From Deuterostichococcus epilithicus (taxonomy: Eukaryota > Chlorophyta > Trebouxiophyceae > Prasiolales > Stichococcaceae): 64,000 nt of DNA. The stretch covers positions 2,096,501-2,160,500 of the forward strand of contig JAVTLE010000005.1 of NCBI GenBank assembly GCA_033439295.1, given 5' to 3'. Both the position numbers and the translations under genes were made by a program. A model generated the notes under the pieces. The model was given only the letters and a program-made list of their open reading frames with translations, did no database searches and was not told where the DNA came from. Shown here piece after piece: positions 12,441 to 24,596 of the stretch. The stretch's first letter is position 1. Each line of letters opens with the position of its first letter.

Positions 12441-13216
12441 ATGGCGCAGGTGTCAGTGGCGCAGGACGGCATTCAGAAGCTGCTGGCCGCTGAGCAGGAG
12501 GCACAACAGATCGTGGCGAAGGCACGGAAAGGTCAGCATGCGAGATGAGTGCTTGCTTTGCTGCGTGATCCTAAAAGCTGCAAGCAATAGATGGAAAAGA
12601 TACGCTTCTTGTTCTTCCGTTGCCAGCCGGCAACCCCCAAATGACACTTGCACCTCCTGGCGCCGCAGCAAAAAGCGAAAGGCTGAAGCAGGCGAAGGCA
12701 GAGGCGGAGAAGGAGATTCAGACGTACAAGCAGGATAGAGAGAACGCCTACCAGCAGAAGATGTCTGCGGTGAGTTGCAGCAGCTTCATCGCATGCACCG
12801 CAATGAGAAATATCGCCAATGCGGATGGTGATCATCGTCCAATCCCTGCAGAATTCCTCGAACGCCGGCGACACGTCGAAGCGGCTGGAGAGCGAGGGTT
12901 CAAAGGCGGAGGTGGACATCAAGGAAGCCGTGCAGAAGAACAAGCAGCAGGTTCGAGCTGGGATACACTGTGGCGCATGCGCCTGAACCAGTACCTTCAG
13001 CGGCAACCACGATCAGCAGCTGCAGTTGCAGTTGCAGCTGCAGCTGCAGGGCGCAAGATTGCCTCATGTACTGTTATCTGCAAGCGTGGACACCCGCAAG
13101 TGCTCGTGGTCGCAGGGCATGCAACCTGGATTGCAACACCTCACTGCAATGCCGCGCAGGTTCTGGACACGCTCCTGGGGTACGTTACAGATGTCAAATT
13201 TGCAGAGGAGGGTTGA
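12441..13216 (+). CDS. VHA-G: V-type proton ATPase subunit G
   Basis: Peripheral-stalk subunit of the vacuolar H+-ATPase, which pairs with subunit E to hold the catalytic head. Four exons (12441-12531, 12669-12769, 12852-12950, 13160-13216) give 115 residues, the usual family size. The N-terminus MAQVSVAQDGIQKLLAAEQE followed by AQQIVAKARK is the family hallmark. The middle is a charged coiled coil (LKQAKAEAEKEIQTYKQDRE), and the C-terminus is VLDTLLGYVTDVKFAEEG. The ATG at 12441 is the only start that keeps the canonical N-terminus. Confidence 0.95.
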
Positions 13217-13689
13217 TTCATTGAAAGCATATGGCGTAGGGACTCAAGCCAGCTGCGCTGATTGACGCAGCGGTAGTTCACCGCCGCAGCAGCCTGTGCA
13301 TCACAGGATACAGTCACGCAGTGCTGCGCCAGCCGCATATTGCGTCGTCGATTGCCCTTACCTTGCTGAACACTGTTGAACCGCGAATTGTAAGTACGGT
13401 GGTCACACCAGGGTCACACTATGGTAGCTATAATCAATGGGTTTCCCCCCAGTCCAATGGACTTGATCAGAAGAACCCGACCAGTCAAAGGGACCATTGT
13501 TGTGCCCTCGCAAATCACATCTTCTACGCTCGCGTGGCAAAGTCATTGGTTTTAGTATCGCGCATCAGTTGCTCAGTGCTGTTCAAGGGACGGTGTAACA
13601 ATCGCTGTTGCAACTGAATCTGCCTCAAAAGCGCCTCGAAACCCATGCAGGTCGTTCTAGACAGTCAATTGTGATCTGACGCTGCGCAT
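13217..13689. other. Intergenic region before the protease gene
   Basis: These 473 bases lie between two genes on the plus strand. They should hold the V-ATPase G 3' UTR and the promoter of the protease gene. No other feature is seen. Confidence 0.5.
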
Positions 13690-16600
13690 ATGAACTATGG
13701 GATCCTATTGGCCCTGTTCTCCACAGCCGCGGTGCTGAACAGCGCAATTGCTGAGGCGTCGGATGCATGCGCTGGCGCGCCGGTGCGGACAGGGCTGCAC
13801 TACGGGTCATGCCACGCATCCGTCTTGCGTTGAGGGGTAAACCTGTTCAGGTTCCCAATTGACAACCGCAGGTGGTGCTGCTCACCAACAGCAGCGACGG
13901 TGCGGCGTCAAAGTTCAATGGCGTGCCGGGTTTGTTCGGTGCTGTGCTGCCGCACGCCCCCAACACCACTCTGCGCCTGGCGGTCGCCGAGCCGCTGAAC
14001 GCCTGCTCGGCGGTCGACGTGCGGCGGCACGGCTTTCGAACTGCGCTCGTAGCAGTGCGCGGCAACTGCTCGTTTGCCGACAAGGCGCGAACGGCGCAGC
14101 AAGCAGGCGCCGCGCTCCTCATCGTCTACGACACACAACCTGGTGAGCAGACGCATCACGCATGCCACCTGGCCGACCTGCTGATGCAGCTAGTCGGCTG
14201 CAGGCTGACAGAAATCATGGCCCAGCGGTCTGCACCGTGGTGGCCGCCTGCTGCCTCAGCCAAGTGAGTGCTCAGCATCAACAGTAACGCATCCACCGAT
14301 CTGGTTATGACTCGCAGGGTGCTTCCTTATGGGCAAGGACAATTCCACGGGTGGACAACTCGAAATACAGGCGGTTAGCGTTTCGCAGGCGGCAGGGCAG
14401 GCGCTGCTGCAACTGGGACGCCAGCACGGCACCGTCAGCGCCTTCCTGCCAGTGCGTCAGTGCTTCCTACGCACGGCACTCTCAAACCTCAAGTGCACTA
14501 TTCAAGTATGCAGTACTTCCAAGCACACCTGCATGACGAAGACCTCGGTCAACCTTCAAACCTTTGATTCAACTCATATATCTAGCCGCGGATCAGGTTG
14601 GATGACGCAGCAACATCTTTTCGCAGGTGTACTCGCCGCTGGACTGGAGCCAGGCGCTGCTGTTTCTCATGGCGGTGGGCACCGTTGTGGCCGGCTCGCT
14701 GTGGGCGGCGTCGGACGAGCGGGCGGCGCTCGGGCGGCTGCGCAAGTCGGGCGGCCCTGACGGCGCGGACGCGCAGGCGGTGGGCAGCAGCGAGCCCATG
14801 GCGGCTGCCTTGGCTCGGCAGGTCAGCAGCCTGTTAGCGACTCACAGGGCAAAGTGCATTGCGGTCCTGCGGGCAAGGCCTGCGCAATTGCAACACCGCC
14901 AGCCGCCAGCGGCATATTATTTACTGGCCTGTCCCGCTCGGTAGTTCTGTGTCAAGCACACACCCGCTGCTTGCGCCACGCAGGGCCTGCTGCAGTGCTG
15001 CTGCGGCAGATGACCTGGCGGAACGCAGTGTCTGACTCGAGAAGCGTCGTGCAGGAGAACATCTCACCGCGGCTGCGGCGCAGCACCTCGGAGGAGCGCA
15101 GCACCTCCAGGGCTGCCGCGCCGCCGCCCGCCGCGTCCCAGCAGCTGCCGGCGGACACAGACAAAGGCAGCGGCGGCGGCGGCGACGGCGGGGATGACGT
15201 CATGTATGTGACGGCGCACGGGGCCGTGGCTTACCTCTTCATCGCCAGCTCCGTGCTGCTGCTGCTCTACTTTCTGCTCGACTACATCAACACCGTAATC
15301 GTGCGCCCAGCTGCGCCCATGATGCTTCACACCTCCCTCCTCCCTGCCTCGCTGTGCAGCGCAGCAATGCGGTCGGCGCCTCTGGCGGGCGCTCGTACAC
15401 GTTTCCTGCGACTGCGCGCCAGCCCAGTGCCTGCCTGCCAATGCACTGCGTGCTCGCAGCCAAGGAGGTTCACCCCCAACACTGGCCTGCTGCGCCCAAC
15501 AGCGTGCAGCAGCACGCACACATCGGGACCCTGAGTCCTGCCAGTCCTGCCGGGCGCAGGTTGTGCTCTTCTGCATCGGCGCGCAGTCCGCGATCATCGC
15601 CGTGCTGCGCCTGCTGCTCGCGGCCGCCTGCCCGCGTGCTGCGGCGCACTCCTTGGCGCTGCCCTGGCGCGGCGGCCGCCGCTGCGTGGTGCCCACGTCC
15701 GTGCTGGCCATTGCGCCGATGACGGCTGCCGCCGCGGTGCTCTGGGGCACGCACCGCTCGGCGCCCTGGGCGTGGACGTTCCAGGACCTCATGGGAGTGT
15801 GCCTCGTGCTGACCTGCCTGCGCGGCATCCGCGTCAACAGCCTCAAGGCGAGGCGTCCCCCGCCCCAGCGCCCGGCTGCGACGCGCCTCCTTCTGCCACG
15901 CTGATGCCCTAGACATCCCTCTCCGTGCTGGCGCGCAGTCCTCACTGCCTGGGGCTGCAGCCGCAGCCGCTGTCGTACTGTGGCTCACGGCAGTCCGACG
16001 CCGCAGCAACAGGCCTGCCGCTCTCGCGCAGGTGGCGACGATCCTGCTGGGCAGCATGCTGTGCTACGACGTGTTTTGGGTGTTCATCCAGCCGCGGCTG
16101 TCCAACAGCTCCAGCGTCATGGTTGAGGTGCGCCTGTCGGCTCCTGCACTCAGGTCACGCACCGGGCAGCACCCCCTGGGAGGCTCCCCTATTCTTGGCC
16201 CGTGACACCTGTGCTGGCGCCTTGCGAGTTGGGACCGCCAGGCCATCTGTCACCGCTCGACCCCTGAGCTGGAGGCGGCGCGGCCTTGACGACACCTGTT
16301 CCATGCGCCCAGGTGGCGACCGGTGGCGCCTCACAACAACCCCTGCCCATCGTGCTGCTGGTGCCCGCGCTGCGGCACTTCAGAGCCAAGGCGAGGACGA
16401 TCACCACTTCTGCCGTGCCAGACGTTTGTCAGTCCTGACCATGCTAAGATTGGGTTCACATCCTTTCCAAACGTAGTCGTGCCTCTTCCACCTCAAAAGC
16501 TGACATCACCGATCCTCCTAGGGCTTTGCGGTGCTCGGCCTCGGCGACATCGCGCTGCCGGGCGTGCTGGCGGCCATGTGCCGCTGCTTCGATGCATCGA

Positions 16601-17045
16601 CGGCGGCCGGCCGGCGGCCGCTGTGGCGGGGCCACTTCCCACCGGCGGTTGTAGCCTACGCGGCCGGGCTGCTGCTTACATACGTGGCGCTCATGCTGTC
16701 GTGGTTCGGCGACCAGGGCCAGGTACCGCCACAGACGAGCTGCGCGACGCGCGCAAGTGTCACCGGTGTCCTCCAGGCCACGGCTGTGCAGCTGAAATGC
16801 ATACAGGTGGCTGCACTGATGCATGGCAGTGCCTGCAGTGAACGCCTGGATCCTGACGACTCGTGTGGTGTGCAATCCTGCAGCCGGCGCTGCTGTGGAT
16901 CGTGCCATGCATGCTCACCACCATCACGCTGTCGGCGTGGGCTCGTGGCGACCTGAAACTCATGTGGAACGGGTGGGAAGTCAACGGCGAGTTGGAGGGC
17001 GAAGACTCGCAACGCCTGCTTGCCGACGGCGGTGTTGATGTGTGA
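13690..17045 (+). CDS. SPPL: Signal peptide peptidase-like intramembrane aspartyl protease with PA domain (SPPL)
   Basis: Polytopic GxGD protease of the endomembrane system that cleaves type II membrane helices. Exons: 13690-13782 (donor tentative), 13872-14142, 14318-14451, 14627-14821, 15010-15300, 15560-15847, 16032-16127, 16313-16390, 16522-16722 and 16884-17045; phases agree. A signal peptide (MNYGILLALFSTAAVLNSAIA) leads into a luminal protease-associated domain (FRTALVAVRGNCSFADKA, GAALLIVYDTQPG). Membrane helices follow, with the two catalytic motifs YD (MLCYDVFWVF) and GxGD (VLGLGDIALPG), plus the PAL motif (PALLWIVP) that closes the active site. This order matches plant SPPL with an N-terminal PA domain. 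Two introns (15848-16031 and 16391-16521) appear to begin with GC after AAG; the second has a possible alternative GT donor near 16417. A Gly/Asp-rich acidic loop lies near 15170-15200. Confidence 0.93.
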
Positions 17046-17417
17046 CATGCCACTGTGTGCTGGTGTGTCCACCTCGCCGCATCACAGAGAGTTCGTATGC
17101 TGGTGGATGCGAGCAGTGTTGTGCAGGAGAGCAATTGCTTCGTTGGTGACTGTATAGGTGATTGTGTTTCGTTTTAGTGATTCTGTTTCGTTTTTGATTG
17201 AAGCTTTCCCTGGCGATCAGGAGCAACATGGTGCATGGCAACGCATCTATTGACCACAGCAAGTATTGAATTGACAGCAACAGGACTGCCAGACAATTTG
17301 GTTCCAAAGGCATTTGTGAGGTTCCAGCGTCCGACGTCCAAGCTGATGCACCACGCAGGTCAGGTACACGCCCGCTGAGGACTGTGTTGCTGTGAGCGGC
17401 CTGCCATCCTCACTGGC
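17046..17417. other. Convergent intergenic region (two 3' UTRs)
   Basis: These 372 bases lie between two stop codons on opposite strands. The stretch around 17150-17210 is T-rich, typical of a 3' UTR. Nothing else is seen. Confidence 0.5.
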
Positions 17418-19487
17418 TCAGATGGCGCCAGACATGGCGCCCGCGATGGCGTTGCTCGGCGTTGTCTCAGGCTCGCGCACATCTGTGCCCTGCGCAGCCG
17501 ACGCAATACAAAGTCAACGACTGGCGTGCTGCTTTGGAGGCGCAAGGCATGCAACATGGACTGACCAGCGATTTGGTGCTACACTTGATTTTGCGCGAGA
17601 CAGACTGACCTGCGACCAGCGCCACGTTGATGCCAGCCAGGAGAATCTCGGGAAAAAGGGCATACAGGTGGAGGCGGGGGTGACTTCTGTCCAGAGAACG
17701 CACCATGAGCTCTGCCACGCTGATGCCGCGCTCCTTGGACACCTGCTTGAAGGTGCGCAGGGCGCGCAGGCCCTCGATAGTGGCGCGCGCATTGTTGAGC
17801 GGGTTGGCGGAGCCCAGCTGCTTTCCGAAGCAGTTGCGCACGCCCGCGAGCTCCAACACCACACGCACAGCGCCACCTGCGCGCGCGCCGAGCCGACAGT
17901 GGGTACAAGGGTGCAACTCGGCCACATCGTCCATGGCGGGCGTTTCATCATGCTGTGACGCTGCCAGGCTCGAGAGCAGCGGCCCAGCTTTGCATGGCTG
18001 TGCAGATCCAGAGAGTTTCGATGCAACAGAAGCCGGTGCGCTGACGGCTGCGCCATGCTCTGAAGCCGACACCGATGCGCAGTGTGCCATGTGCATCCTA
18101 TAAGCACTGGCCGCGAAGCCTGGTTGCTGCAGGCTGCAATGCCGGCTGGAGCGTGTCAGTCCTTCTGGATGCCGGAGCCAGCTGCGGCGACCATGGTTCT
18201 GCAGGGTCGTTCGTGCCGCACGCGCAGGCAGGTGCGGCAGGTGCCTCACCAGCAATGACACCAGCTCCGTCGGCGGCCGGCCGCAGCATGACCTTGGCGG
18301 CGCCCCAGTAGCCGTCGATGCGGTGCGGCAGCGAGAATGCCTTGTTCAGCGGGAAGGACACCGCCTCCCGCTTGGCCACCAGCACCGCGCGCTGCACCGA
18401 CTGCGCGATCTGCGACAGACACCAAGGCCGGCACCGCATCAGCTCAAGGTGAACATGCCTGTGGTGGTCCTGCAGCAGCAACCCGGCCGTTGACGAACGT
18501 CGGCGGTGAGTTCACAGGTTTCCGGAGCGACTGCTGGCTCGACTGCCGCTGCCTTGCCTGCCAGCTGCGGTTGTCCCAACAAAGGCGCTTCCCAGCCCTG
18601 AAGTATCAAATTCTCAGCAGCAAACCTGGCAGCTGCTGGCCTTTTGTTCTACCCACACCTATGACAGTTCCATGCCTCTGCTGCGGCAACCACCCAGCCT
18701 GGTATCAAGTTGCCAACATCTGTGAGTGGGCGCAGTGAGGCCACCGAGCGGCCATGCCCACCTCCTTGGCGGCAGCGCAGCCGACGCCGACGTTGCCCTT
18801 GCCATCGCCGACCACGACAACGGCGCGGAAGCTGAGCTGCTTGCCGCCCTTCACCACCTTGGTGACGCGGCGCACTTGCACCACCCGCTCCTGCCAGTCA
18901 TCCTCCTGCTGCTGCTGGTCGCCTCTCCTGCGTAGTGGCGTGGGACACCAGCGTCAGCGCGGCAGCAGTGGCAGCAATCATCCGCCCATCACGACACTCG
19001 CGCGCTCATCGCGAGCTCCTCTGCTCCAGCGTTCCAGAGTGTTTGCCGCTCTTGAACTATGAGGGAGCCCTGAGTTGGACTGGAGATTGAGGATGCTGCT
19101 CAAGCAGTCCAGTGTCTGAAGCCGGATCGGCACGCCCAGCAGGCCTGGCACGCTGCCTGCTACACGCGAGCTGCGCAATACGATTTCCTGCGCGGACCTG
19201 CGATCACCGCCACCGCCCCTGCGGTTGTCGCCAGAGCGCTCTTGCCCAGCGCCCCGCCTGCCACGGCGACCAGCTCCCTCGCTGCTGTCATCCTCCTCCG
19301 CGCCGGCCTGGCGAGCGCATGTCTGCAGCCGGTGCGCCCTCTGCGGCTGGCGCGCTGCTGACGGCCGGCGCAGGGAGCACCCACTGAAGGCGCTGTTGAG
19401 GCTGCCAATGCAGCTCGCGGGCCTGCCGGATGGCCGCCCCTGCAGGTGGCCGCAGGACACGCCGTGCAGAGAGGCCAGCATCGACAT
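17418..19487 (-). CDS. PRPS5: Plastid 30S ribosomal protein uS5c, nuclear-encoded
   Basis: Plastid small-subunit ribosomal protein at the mRNA entry site. Five exons, 19198-19487, 18762-18927, 18250-18409, 17704-17876 and 17418-17489, give 286 residues. The first exon encodes a Ser/Arg/Ala-rich, acid-poor leader ([20 protein letters not shown]) typical of a transit peptide, followed by a Gly/Arg-rich linker. The bacterial S5 N-domain is clear ([40 protein letters not shown]), then IPHEV-like [20 protein letters not shown] and the C-domain block [19 protein letters not shown]. The short last exon adds [19 protein letters not shown] and a stop. A mitochondrial destination is the alternative, but the transit-like leader and the length favour the plastid. 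Confidence 0.9.
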
Positions 19488-20187
19488 GGCGGCAAACTGT
19501 CAGTCGCTCCTGTGATGATGCGACGCCTTGTAGGTGGCACTGCGGAAGAACGAACGCGGCCAATCATGGGAGACTCTCTTAGCAATCCCACGACGGGGTC
19601 CCGGCCGCCACAGAGAGCTGCAGTGGCGCACGGAATTCATGGATGAATCACCTTCAAATACATGCGAAACCACAATATCATTCGCAGCGCCGCGTCCTCT
19701 GCCACACGTCATCAGCCGAACAGCTTGGTAATGTGCCTGTAGGGTCTGATGCTGTGGTGGCACCGCCGCTGGCGCTAGTTCTCGCCATGCTGCTGAATGA
19801 CTGTGATGCGGATGCGCATGCATGGAGCTCTCAGAGCTTACAGTTCAGCAGTAGTGCCCCATAACTTCAGTTGAAACAAATTCAAAGCCAACAAAGTCAC
19901 ATCACGCAAAAGCAAAATCGAGCGCAAAAGCAGCAACATCACTAAAGCGTCGCAAGAGAACACAGCCTCGTTCTACCTCACGCAGTCACGCTGGACTTCG
20001 AATCGCGCAGATATGAGTAACCACAATGATTCTAAGAGCTACGCAGATGTGTTCAAGCAAAATTGATGTATCCTGAAGCAAGGTGAGCATGGTGCCACTC
20101 CTTGATCCGCCAGAAGCTAGCAGAGCGAATCTGCGTTGCATGACCGTCCAGCACAGAGGCGAGATGATCCTCAATGGTGGTTACGCT
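19488..20187. other. Intergenic region, promoter of uS5c gene
   Basis: These 700 bases lie between the start of uS5c and the stop of the next minus-strand gene. The stretch 19870-20060 is A-rich. No coding block is recognised. Confidence 0.5.
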
Positions 20188-23100
20188 TCAAGCGCTGAGG
20201 CTAGACAGCCGCACCGCCGTCCAGTGCAGCACCGGGTTGCCAGGCTTCGCCGGCTGCAGGTTCTGCGGCGTGGATTGATGTGTCAGTGCATTGCCCAAAC
20301 GAGAATCAGGGGCAGGTTTGATGTTCTTGCGGCACCGCATTGCTTGGACTGCTATTTTGGTCCCGGCAGGCTCTCAAGCTCAGGTCTTCGCCTCCACGAG
20401 CTGCGCCAACGAGCTGTGCGGCAGCACAATGCCGGCGAGGCTGGCTTACGAGAGTGCGGGAGAGGCACCTTGGCAAAGAAGCGGCCGATGGCGAGCGACA
20501 GAGGCTGCGCGGCGCGGGTCGCATGCGCCCAGCGCAGCAGCGCCGGCACGCGCCGCCACAGGGCGCGGCCCAGTCCGGTGAAGGCGTGCATGCGTGCCTC
20601 GGCGCCCATGGCGGTGTTGTACACGCTGGCCGCCACGCCGTCGACGACGATGTTCCCTAATGCAGCAGGGCGTTGGAAGGTCGAGGGGGCGGTCCACGAC
20701 TGCAGCAGCTTTGACCGGTGTGCGAGCTGGGGTGCTGGAGTGCCGATGCGTTGGCATCGGCCCGCCACCTAACCGTGTCAAAGTTGAACCAAGCTGCAGC
20801 AGTTCCAGCATCTGAAGCTCTGCTGCCACCTGCTAGCATGCAGGGTTGATCGCATGCGGCGCATGTGCGCGCGGCGACTTTTCTGCCCTCACCTCGCAGG
20901 GTGAAGGGGTTGACCAGGCCGTCAGCAGACACAGGGTGCACGCCGGTCACGCGCTCCAGCGCCAGGCGGCCGCACTCCGTGCGCCGCCACAGCAGCGCAC
21001 CCGGCCGCACCTCCGCAGCGGGCACTGCCGTCCGCTCAGCAAATACGGCCCCCACCGCCGGCGCAGTGTACAGGTAGTGGTCCGCCGACAGCGTGATCTG
21101 CGACTGGGCACGCACATCCTCAAACATTTGCAGAACAGCGTAGGACTGGGCATGTGTGCGGGAACTTGCAGCCATCCTTGTGACGCCCGCGTGCCTGTGC
21201 GCAGGACCCGCGGCCTTGTGCAAGGGGTTGAGGTGCGCGTGGTGGCAGTCCGAACGCTGCAGGGCGGGAGGTTTCAATGCGGGAGGAGGGCGCAGCGCAC
21301 CGTGGCGTTGGCGGCGGTGGAGATGTGCAGGAAGGTGTGGGCGCCGCTTGCCTCAAAGTGCGGGAACAGGTACACGGTCGACCATGACAGGGAGCCGTCC
21401 TCCTCCACCACCTGGCAAGTGACAGAGGAGTTTTGCATGTCAGCATGTTCGCAGCCATTTGGGTGGCCTGGTGATGAAGCCGATCGCGGCGAAGACAGCA
21501 GTTGCCACATTGTGGGGTAAGTGTAGATGCAAGCTCCAAAGCCGCGTCCTGCAGCAACCTCCTCGCCTGCCTAACGGGCCGCCAGGCGATGGCTACGCAC
21601 GTTACTGCCGAGGGGCCGGCGACAGTTTGCGACAGCTCACCTGCACTTGGTCGCCGACCGCCAGGGCCGAAAGCGCGCGGGCGCTGCCATCCCGCAGTGT
21701 GGCTGTGGCGCCGGCGGGGAAGCAGTTGGGGCAGGAGCCGTCTGACAGCCGGTCCACAGGCTGCAGCGCGCCGCCGATCTCCACAGGCGGGCACTCACCG
21801 TTCACGGCGCCTGCGACATCGCGCATTTGGGTAGTTTTGACAGCGGTTTTCGGATGACAGTGCGGGGTTCGGCGGTGCAGACCGCACAAGCATAGCTCAT
21901 GATGAGGACGGCGGCTGGAGCATGAGACTGCCTCATTGTGAGCAGCATCAGGTGCGGACAGGCAGCTTGCGCCCTGCTCTTCCTGCAACATGTCCAGCCT
22001 TGCCACTGCGCAACAGCTCGCCGAGAAATGATAAAGGCAAAGTCAGGGCCACACCGGTCTCGTCGGCCTGCAGCCGCCGGCCATTCTTCGTGGACATGCC
22101 GGCGGTCGGGCCGCTGTGCTTCGCATACCGGATGCTGCAGCGAGACGCGCCCTTCTTGCAGGCGATCTGCATGTGCAACGTGGAATAAAACCATCAACAT
22201 CGGGATAGCCCATGCACACGGGGCTGGAGCGCGCGGCGGATCAGACGCGCAGCCAGAGGGTCGGAGACAGCACCGTGTGTGCAGCAGCTGCAAGGTGCAG
22301 GTGCGCACCAAGTAGGTGATTTTATGGTACACCAGGGTGCCGGCAATGGCCGCTTTGGAGCGGGGCGCCCTTGCCAGGTCGCGGCAGCCCTTTGCCTCAG
22401 CGACCTGCAGAGAGTGCGACAACCTGGTCGACGACTTGAATTATCCATAACTGCAAACGTGCATTCGAGCGCCCTTTCTTTACCTCCGCGCTGTCGTTTG
22501 AGCATGCAGGACACTGCGCACCGTTGCGCCGCCGGCAGGGTAGTGCGCGCCAAAGGCATCGACGACCTTGAGCGGGATGTTGATGTTGCCTGCAGCAGCG
22601 CGACGAGCGTGACATCACGAAATCGCCGGGAGCACAGAGGGTTGATGCTGCAACTGCGCTTTGTTGCAGGGCCAGCCGGGTGGTGTAGACCGCAGTCACG
22701 AGCTGACGCCGCGTCGGCTGTGGATCTTGCCAAGGGCTGCCGCCCAAAGCGCGTCGCCCGCGCCACTGGATCATTGCCTGCACCGACAAAGCGAACAAAA
22801 CAGAGGACGCAGAGGCAGGCGCCGGCAGGAGGGGCAGGCGCGCCCCACCCTCCGTCAGCCAGCGGCAGGCGGTCTCGGCGTTGGCACGGGCGACGGTGCC
22901 CAGCGGCGGGCCGCCGCTCTGCAGCAGCGCCCGCACTGCAGCCCTGTCGTCAAAGTCGACGCCCTGGAGGAGCTCGTGGGCCTGGCCGCCCGCCGACCTG
23001 GCCGCGCGCAGGCCGCGGGCGGCGGCGGCGGCAAAGTCGATGTCGGTGGGGTGCTCGGCCGCCCTGGCGCCGGGCACCACCGCACGCTGGGGGATGGGCG

Positions 23101-24596
23101 ACCTGCACACAGCGCCGTCCATGGTTGATCAGGGAGGCGTGTCGAAATGTGTGTGGGTGAAGGGTGCCTGGCGACGCCACCCCTTCTGTGGTCCACCGTA
23201 TGATGCGTCCCGCTCCCAGTCTTGGCAAACAACTACCAGGTGCAATGGGCTGTTCACACACGCAATGCATGTTCGCAGCTGGGCTATGTGCCAGATCCGC
23301 TTGGCATGACGGGCCTCCGACTGCACCGTCACCAGGCTGCTCAGAGACACGAGTCCCCACCGTGTGAAATTGAGCTCCATGAATCCGCCATGTGCCGTAC
23401 GCAGCGGCTCCATGCTGGAACGGTCCGCCCAAGCGCCCAGCTGCAGCGGCAGGTACGGCATCATGGGAAGGAATGATGGATGTGCAGGCCCATGCCCTCA
23501 GCTGGCACAGCTAGCCCTGGTGTGGTTACGAATGAGTTTTTGCTGAGCGCCTTCTGCATGACCAACAAACAATCCTGCAGGTGCATAGGCTGCAGGGCAG
23601 AATACGTGTCTCACCGCGGGCTGGGCGTCCTTGGCCATGTCAACGACGGCGTACGTCAAGCCGAAGGTTGCGCCGGCAAACACGACGAGCGCCACCACGG
23701 CCGCTGTCGCCACCCACGTCACAGTCCGCAGCCGCTGCTCCGTGCTGATGGTCTGGTCGATGAAGCTCACCTGCGAGCGGCGCCCGAAACTTTGTGGCAG
23801 TGACAAGATGATCGACAATGTGAGAGCGCCCCAAACAACTGAAAGGCACTCCAGCCGCGACATCGAAGGAAACCAAGACGTCTCGCACAGCGCCGCAACC
23901 CCACCGCATGGCAAGCTGCCTAAGCCCACGCCCCGGAGGAGTCACGAATCAGCATCCCAGGGCAGCAGACTTCAGGGTCACGGACACTTGGGCTTTGGGA
24001 CCCTCACGAGGTCCTCTTTGTCCACGATTCCATCGTGGTTGGCATCGAGGTCCTCCAACCGCGCCCTGATGGCGGACCGTCGCGCTGTCGCCTCCATGCT
24101 GTCCAGCTTGTCGGTGGCGCCCAGCGCCACATTCACCTGGTCAATTTGCAGCTGAATTGAACTGCAATTGCATTCGATCCTGCTCTAGCAAAGGGACAGT
24201 AAAATGAACAGAAGACGGCTCAGCCTGACGAAGCCGAGGTCCCTGGTGGATGCAGCAGGCGGCAGCATGTGTGGAGGCGGCCAAGGTTGCCAAGGAGCGT
24301 CGAGCCCTGTGGCGAGCTCGTAGGCTAAGCAGACAGGCTGGTAGGAAATCCAGCAGTGCGCCGCGACTCTTGGGCTTTTGGCACACAAGAAGCCGCAGAC
24401 CCTTAGACCTGCAGACGCTCACCTTCATGCTGCCCTGGCGCAGCAGCGCGGCCGCCTCAAAGCCCTTGAGCGACGCCTGAGAGGCGAGGCCGGACCGCAG
24501 GCGCAGGCTGCCCTGGCTCTGCAGCCGCGGCAGCTCGCCGGTGCTCCAGGGCTGGTCGCTGCCGTCCTCCAGGATGACGTCCGGCACGCCCGCCAT
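20188..24596 (-). CDS. EF-hand, single-pass membrane protein with C-terminal Hint (hedgehog-type self-splicing) domain
   Basis: Thirteen exons close into one frame of 605 residues: 24423-24596, 24008-24136, 23615-23770, 23361-23440, 22849-23102, 22522-22589, 22309-22404, 22055-22166, 21641-21810, 21301-21411, 20893-21097, 20469-20656, 20188-20262. Residues 1-115 look cytosolic and carry an EF-hand loop (DLDANHDGIVDKEDL). One membrane helix follows at about 118-145 (VTWVATAAVVALVVFAGATF), then an ectodomain of about 240 residues without a recognised fold. From Cys ~386 (NCFPAGATATLRDGSARALS) a Hint domain runs to about residue 560: SALAVGDQVQ, the block with T-x4-H (ITLSADHYLY), and PFTLRGNIVVDGVAASVY, which resembles the end of hedgehog Hog domains. 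Known Hint domains cleave themselves at the N-terminal Cys; self-cleavage here is inferred. Green algae are known to carry Hint proteins outside true hedgehogs. Confidence 0.88.

Noticed and set aside
14854-15945. Large overlapping frames on both strands across the protease gene
   Set aside because: The plus-strand frame runs through introns of the SPPL gene and the minus-strand frame is Arg/Ala-rich GC noise. Only the exons with YD, GxGD and PAL motifs are real.
22397-23122. Block VYTTRLALQQ as part of the Hint ectodomain
   Set aside because: It is in frame with an exon but lies in the intron: splicing from 22849 to 22589 gives matching phase, while including it does not.
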